Shown: positions 61,187 to 64,000 of the stretch, one piece after another
Numbering within the stretch: position 1 is the first letter of the stretch
Layout of the letters: each line of letters begins with the position of its first letter
Assembly (NCBI RefSeq): GCF_004104015.1
Contig: NZ_RYFV01000001.1
Location: forward strand, 62,001 to 126,000
Direction: 5' to 3'
DNA from: Actinomyces oricola
Lineage (GTDB): Bacteria > Actinomycetota > Actinomycetes > Actinomycetales > Actinomycetaceae
Length of the DNA: 64,000 nucleotides
Program-made: the position numbers and the translations under genes
Notes under the pieces: generated by a model
The model's database searches: none
The model's input: the letters and a program-made list of their open reading frames with translations, nothing else
Told to the model about the DNA's origin: nothing

Positions 61187-62190
61187 GCCCGGGCAACCGC
61201 GGCGGGAACCGGGGTATTCCGGACTGTCATGAGATGGGCGACGCCGTCGGCGGGCAGGGGCGGGGTGTTTCCACCGAAGAGGGGGCAGTAGGCCTGGAAA
61301 GAGCACCAGTCGCACAGGCGGGAGCGGCGGGGGCGGAACGTCCCGCTGGTGGCGCATTCCTCGATCTCCTCCCAGATGCGAGTCACCTTGGCCTCGGTGG
61401 ACTGGAGCTCGCCCAGGCACGGGTCGTGGGTCAGGATGCGACCATCCTTGAGGTAGACCAGTTGGAGGCGCGCCGGGGCGCGGCCGCGCAGGCGCCACAG
61501 AACCAGCCCGTAAAAACGCATCTGGAAAAGGGCTTCCTCCATAAAGCGGGGGCTGGGGGAGCGGCCGGTCTTATAGTCAACTACGCGCATGGCGCCGTCG
61601 GGAGCCACGTCGAGACGGTCAACGAATCCGCGCAGCAGGAGACCATCGGCCGTTTCCACCTGGACGAATAACTCACGCTCGGCAGGCTCCAGGCGGGTGG
61701 GGTTCTCCATGCGGAAGTAGGTGGTCACCAGATCGCGGGCTTCGGCGAGCCACGTGCGCTCCTGGTCGGCATCGGTGAACAGGTCCATGACCTGCGGGTT
61801 CTTCTCCTGGTGGGCCTGCCACTGGTCGGGCAGCATGCTCAGGGCGGCCTCGCAGGTTCGTTGGGCGGCGGGCAGGTCGTAAAGGCGCTCTAGGACGCCG
61901 TGGACCACGGTGCCCTTGTGGGTGGCCAGCGACCCCGGCTCAGGCAGCGCGTCCACGGCGCGCAGGCGGAACAGGAGCGGGCACTGCATAAAGTCCTTGG
62001 CCCGTGAGGGGGACAGGGCCGCCCGACGTCGCCCCGCTCGAGTTCCTCGACTTCCTTGGCCTCCTTGTCGCCCACCTCCCGGGCCAGTGGCGCGGGGCGC
62101 GCCGGCGGCGACCGGGGAGGAGCCGCCCCGGCCGGTCCCCCCAGCGGAGGTCGCAGCGTCCAGGTCAGGGAGGGCGGGCGTGTGGCTCAT
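61183..62190 (-). CDS. PD-(D/E)XK nuclease, RecB/Cas4-like, Fe-S type
   Basis: A 335-residue nuclease. The catalytic core is GFVDRLDVAPDGAMRVVDYKTG (D191 and D205-x-K207), followed by a QMRFYGLVLW helix. Four cysteines, C70 near the N-terminus and C293, C296, C302 at the C-terminus (CDWCSFQAYCP), are spaced like the [4Fe-4S] site of Cas4 and AddB. The first 55 residues are Gly/Arg-rich. No CRISPR array, cas1 or cas2 is nearby. ATG 62190 chosen since earlier codons are not conserved-looking. Confidence 0.88.
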   Translation of the reverse strand: MSHTPALPDLDAATSAGGTGRGGSSPVAAGAPRATGPGGGRQGGQGSRGTRAGRRRAALSPSRAKDFMQCPLLFRLRAVDALPEPGSLATHKGTVVHGVLERLYDLPAAQRTCEAALSMLPDQWQAHQEKNPQVMDLFTDADQERTWLAEARDLVTTYFRMENPTRLEPAERELFVQVETADGLLLRGFVDRLDVAPDGAMRVVDYKTGRSPSPRFMEEALFQMRFYGLVLWRLRGRAPARLQLVYLKDGRILTHDPCLGELQSTEAKVTRIWEEIEECATSGTFRPRRSRLCDWCSFQAYCPLFGGNTPPLPADGVAHLMTVRNTPVPAAVARA

Positions 62191-62532
62191 GGACACGACG
62201 CTACCGCCCACCCCCGGCACCGGGTGAAGCCAATCCACAGAAGGGCGCCACCGGGGGTGCTCAGAGCGGTCCTGTGGAGCGGAGCAGGAGGCACAGGCGC
62301 ACGACGCCCTCGCGGTGGGAGCGCCGCCGTGGCGCGCCGCGGGGAGCAGTCCCCATGAGCCGGGCGCAGCGGTTGACGTCCTGACCGGAGGGCGGTGCTA
62401 CGGTCGTTACGCGGTGCCTGGTCGCCTCCAGGCGCCAGGTGGTTCCAGTCGCGTCCTGACGGCGAGCCGCCCATCAGCGCACGCTGTCCTGACACCTCAC
62501 CGCATGCAGCACCGGACAGGAGGCTGATACCA
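62191..62532. other. 342-bp divergent intergenic region between the nuclease and TPR genes
   Basis: No credible gene. A TTGACG (62373-62378) and TACGGT (62399-62404) could serve the TPR gene but are 20 bp apart, longer than optimal; the rest is ordinary GC-rich sequence. AGGAGG near 62519-62524 is the TPR ribosome site. Confidence 0.5.
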
Positions 62533-63579
62533 GTGGAGCAATCAATCCCTCACCTCCAGGAGACCACCGCCAGGCTCGAGCAGTCGCTGGGCCCCGACCA
62601 CCCCGACACCCTCATGTCGCGCAACAACCTCGCCTCCGCCTACAAGCTGGCGGGCGACCTGGCTCAGGCCATTCCCCTGCTGGAGCGGACTTCGGCCGAC
62701 TGCGAGCGGGTACTGGGCCCCGACCACCCCGACACCCTCATGTTGCGCAACAATCTTGCGGGTGCCTACGAGTCGGCCGGCAACGTGGCCCAGGCCACCA
62801 CCCTGTTCGAGCGGACCCTGTTGGACGCCGAGAAGATCCTCGGTCCGGACCACCCCCACACCCTGACCTTGCGCAATAACCTTGCGGGTGCCTACGAGTC
62901 GGCCGGCAACGTGGCCCAGGCCACCGCCCTGTTCGAGCGGACCCTGTTGGACGCCGAGAAGATCCTCGGTCCGGACCACCCCCACACCGTAACCTTGCGC
63001 AACAATCTTGCCCGCGCCTACCGGGCAAGTGGTGACCTGGGCAAGACGATCCCCCTGCACGAGCGCAACCTGGTCGACCGCGAACGGGTGCTGGGCCCGG
63101 ACCACCCCCACACCCTGACCACGCGCAATAGCCTCGCCCACGCCTACCGGGCGGTCGGCGACTTGAAGCGGGCCATCCCCCTGTATGAGCGGACCCTGAC
63201 GGACCGCAAACGGGTGCTGGGCCCGGACCACCCTGACACCCTCATGTCGCGCAACAACCTGGCTTACGCCTACCAGAGCGCCGGCCAACTGGACCGGGCC
63301 ATCCCCTTGTACCAACGGGCCTTGGCTGATATCGAACGCATCCTCGGCCCCGGCCACCCCAACACGCTCATGACGCGCAATAACCTCGCGGGCGCCTACG
63401 AGTCGGCCGGTGACCTGGGTCAGGCGGTGCCCCTGTATGAGCGGACCCTCAGGGACTGTGAGCGCCACCTGAGCCCGGGCCACCCCATCGCCGACACTGT
63501 GCGCTCCAACCTGGAGCACGCCCGCCGGGTCCAGGGCCGGCAGGCGCCACCAGACCTTGTCCACGGCCAGGTCCAGTGA
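62533..63579 (+). CDS. Tetratricopeptide (TPR_12/kinesin-light-chain type) repeat protein
   Basis: A 348-residue protein made of seven 42-residue repeats plus a partial eighth, each built on GPDHPxTLxxRNNLAxAY and a second helix with RAIPLYERTLxD. GTG 62533 has AGGAGG 10 nt upstream. No signal peptide, NB-ARC ATPase or other domain is attached, unlike most actinobacterial relatives where these repeats end an NB-ARC protein. Repeats 2 and 3 are almost identical in DNA. Presumably a protein-interaction scaffold; partner unknown. Confidence 0.9.
   Translation: MEQSIPHLQETTARLEQSLGPDHPDTLMSRNNLASAYKLAGDLAQAIPLLERTSADCERVLGPDHPDTLMLRNNLAGAYESAGNVAQATTLFERTLLDAEKILGPDHPHTLTLRNNLAGAYESAGNVAQATALFERTLLDAEKILGPDHPHTVTLRNNLARAYRASGDLGKTIPLHERNLVDRERVLGPDHPHTLTTRNSLAHAYRAVGDLKRAIPLYERTLTDRKRVLGPDHPDTLMSRNNLAYAYQSAGQLDRAIPLYQRALADIERILGPGHPNTLMTRNNLAGAYESAGDLGQAVPLYERTLRDCERHLSPGHPIADTVRSNLEHARRVQGRQAPPDLVHGQVQ
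62755..62988 (+). repeat. Recent tandem duplication inside the TPR gene
   Basis: 62755-62862 and 62881-62988 (offset 126 bp, one repeat unit) differ at only one of 108 positions, whereas other units of the same gene differ widely. A recent duplication or gene conversion. Confidence 0.9.
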
Positions 63580-63727
63580 CTAACCGGCGCCACCGCCGTC
63601 CCCTCACTTGTCTCTCCACTGTTCCTTCACTGCCCCGTCACTGCCCCGTCGGGCGGGCGCCGGAGCCCGTCCCCGCCCCGCGCCAATGAGGCGCAATCAT
63701 GCCGGGCGGGCGGTGTCATCGGCCGGC

Positions 63728-64000
63728 TCAGGGCAGGGCCTTGACCGCGCGAATGGCGGCCACCGCACGGGGGAAGCCGATGTAGGGGAAGCAGTGGATG
63801 AGGGCGGCCACAACCTCCTCCTTGGAGTTGCCCACCTGCATGCAGGCGCGTGCATGGGGGCCGAGCTGGGCTGAGGTGTCCCCAATGGTCGCCAGGGCGC
63901 ACAGGGCCAGCAGCTCACGCTGAGCCAGGGTCAGGCCGCCGCGGGTGTAGAAGTCACCGAAGCAGAACTCGGTGAGGAATCGGGGCAGCGCCTCGTTGAA
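63728..64000 (-). CDS. Carboxymuconolactone decarboxylase family protein (C-terminal part)
   Basis: The 5' end lies beyond the window; 90 residues are visible, in frame to the last base. LTLAQRELLALCALATIGD, LGPHARACMQVGNSKEEVVAALIHCFPYIGFPRAVAAI is characteristic of the AhpD-like/CMD fold. The first conserved Cys of the AhpD CxxC is not paired (HARACMQ, then HCFPY), so a peroxidase role is not assumed. Minus strand, 148 bp after the convergent TPR gene. Confidence 0.88.
   Translation of the reverse strand, partial: FNEALPRFLTEFCFGDFYTRGGLTLAQRELLALCALATIGDTSAQLGPHARACMQVGNSKEEVVAALIHCFPYIGFPRAVAAIRAVKALP

Noticed and set aside
61183-62190. Cas4-like gene as evidence for a CRISPR system
   Set aside because: No cas1, cas2 or repeat array exists in the window; the family also has CRISPR-independent members.
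63580-63727. Repeated CACTGCCCCGT and flanking CCGGCGCC as a terminator
   Set aside because: Arms are about 65 bp apart and a stable hairpin was not evident; only weak repeats are present.

Overview
This window is about 64 kb of very GC-rich (roughly 70 percent) actinobacterial chromosome. Gene content and order resemble the Actinomycetaceae (Actinomyces and relatives); this is inferred from synteny and protein character, not from a search. Coding density is high, most neighbouring genes overlap as ATGA or GTGA, and no insertion sequence, prophage, CRISPR array or rRNA operon is visible.

Region 1 (1-15.1 kb, + strand) is a conserved actinobacterial block: the end of a PimA-like mannosyltransferase, a LemA-like membrane protein, a PrsW-type protease, the PLP synthase pair pdxS/pdxT with a NUDIX gene between them, yebC, ruvC-ruvA-ruvB, yajC-secD-secF, apt and the bifunctional (p)ppGpp enzyme rel. 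Region 2 (15.1-29.1 kb) holds a topoisomerase IV A-like gene, then the conserved DUF5998 / phosphodiesterase / sepH / DUF4193 / DUF3710 / OB-fold / DUF3159 / TrkA-TrkA / KimA-like / TRAM-methyltransferase block. Part of this block looks like a K+ uptake module: two RCK proteins divergent from an APC/KUP-type carrier.

Region 3 (29.1-38.4 kb) is central carbon and redox metabolism: aconitase, then a tight operon for a 2-oxoacid:acceptor oxidoreductase (gamma, alpha, beta). Its fourth gene fuses a GltD-like flavoprotein to a bacterial-type ferredoxin domain, suggesting direct coupling of pyruvate (or another 2-oxoacid) oxidation to NAD(P). A dihydrolipoamide-dehydrogenase-like flavoprotein follows.

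Region 4 (38.4-52.1 kb) contains trmL, an SDR and a YbhB gene, then a mutagenic DNA repair set: imuA'-imuB behind a perfect actinobacterial LexA box, and dnaE2 with a degenerate box, with a PAP2 phosphatase and thymidine kinase between them. A second good LexA box precedes ruvAB, so SOS control links regions 1 and 4. An AI-2E transporter, a HAD phosphatase, a hexose-6-phosphate mutarotase and tRNA-Leu(GAG) follow.

Region 5 (52.2-64 kb) is more accessory: a GNAT-MazG fusion, an MFS drug exporter with its TetR regulator and a clear operator, an M3 peptidase, an NDH-2-like flavoprotein, an acidic small protein, an aldo/keto reductase lacking the usual catalytic His, a nitroreductase coupled to a Cas4/RecB-like nuclease, a tandem-repeat TPR protein and the end of a carboxymuconolactone-decarboxylase-family gene.

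Items most worth a second look: the LexA-linked repair genes and the 10-bp tandem repeats next to two of them, the POR/GltD-ferredoxin fusion operon, the hairpin and repeat array between sepH and DUF4193, the GNAT-MazG fusion, and an unusual preference for the Ile codon ATT.
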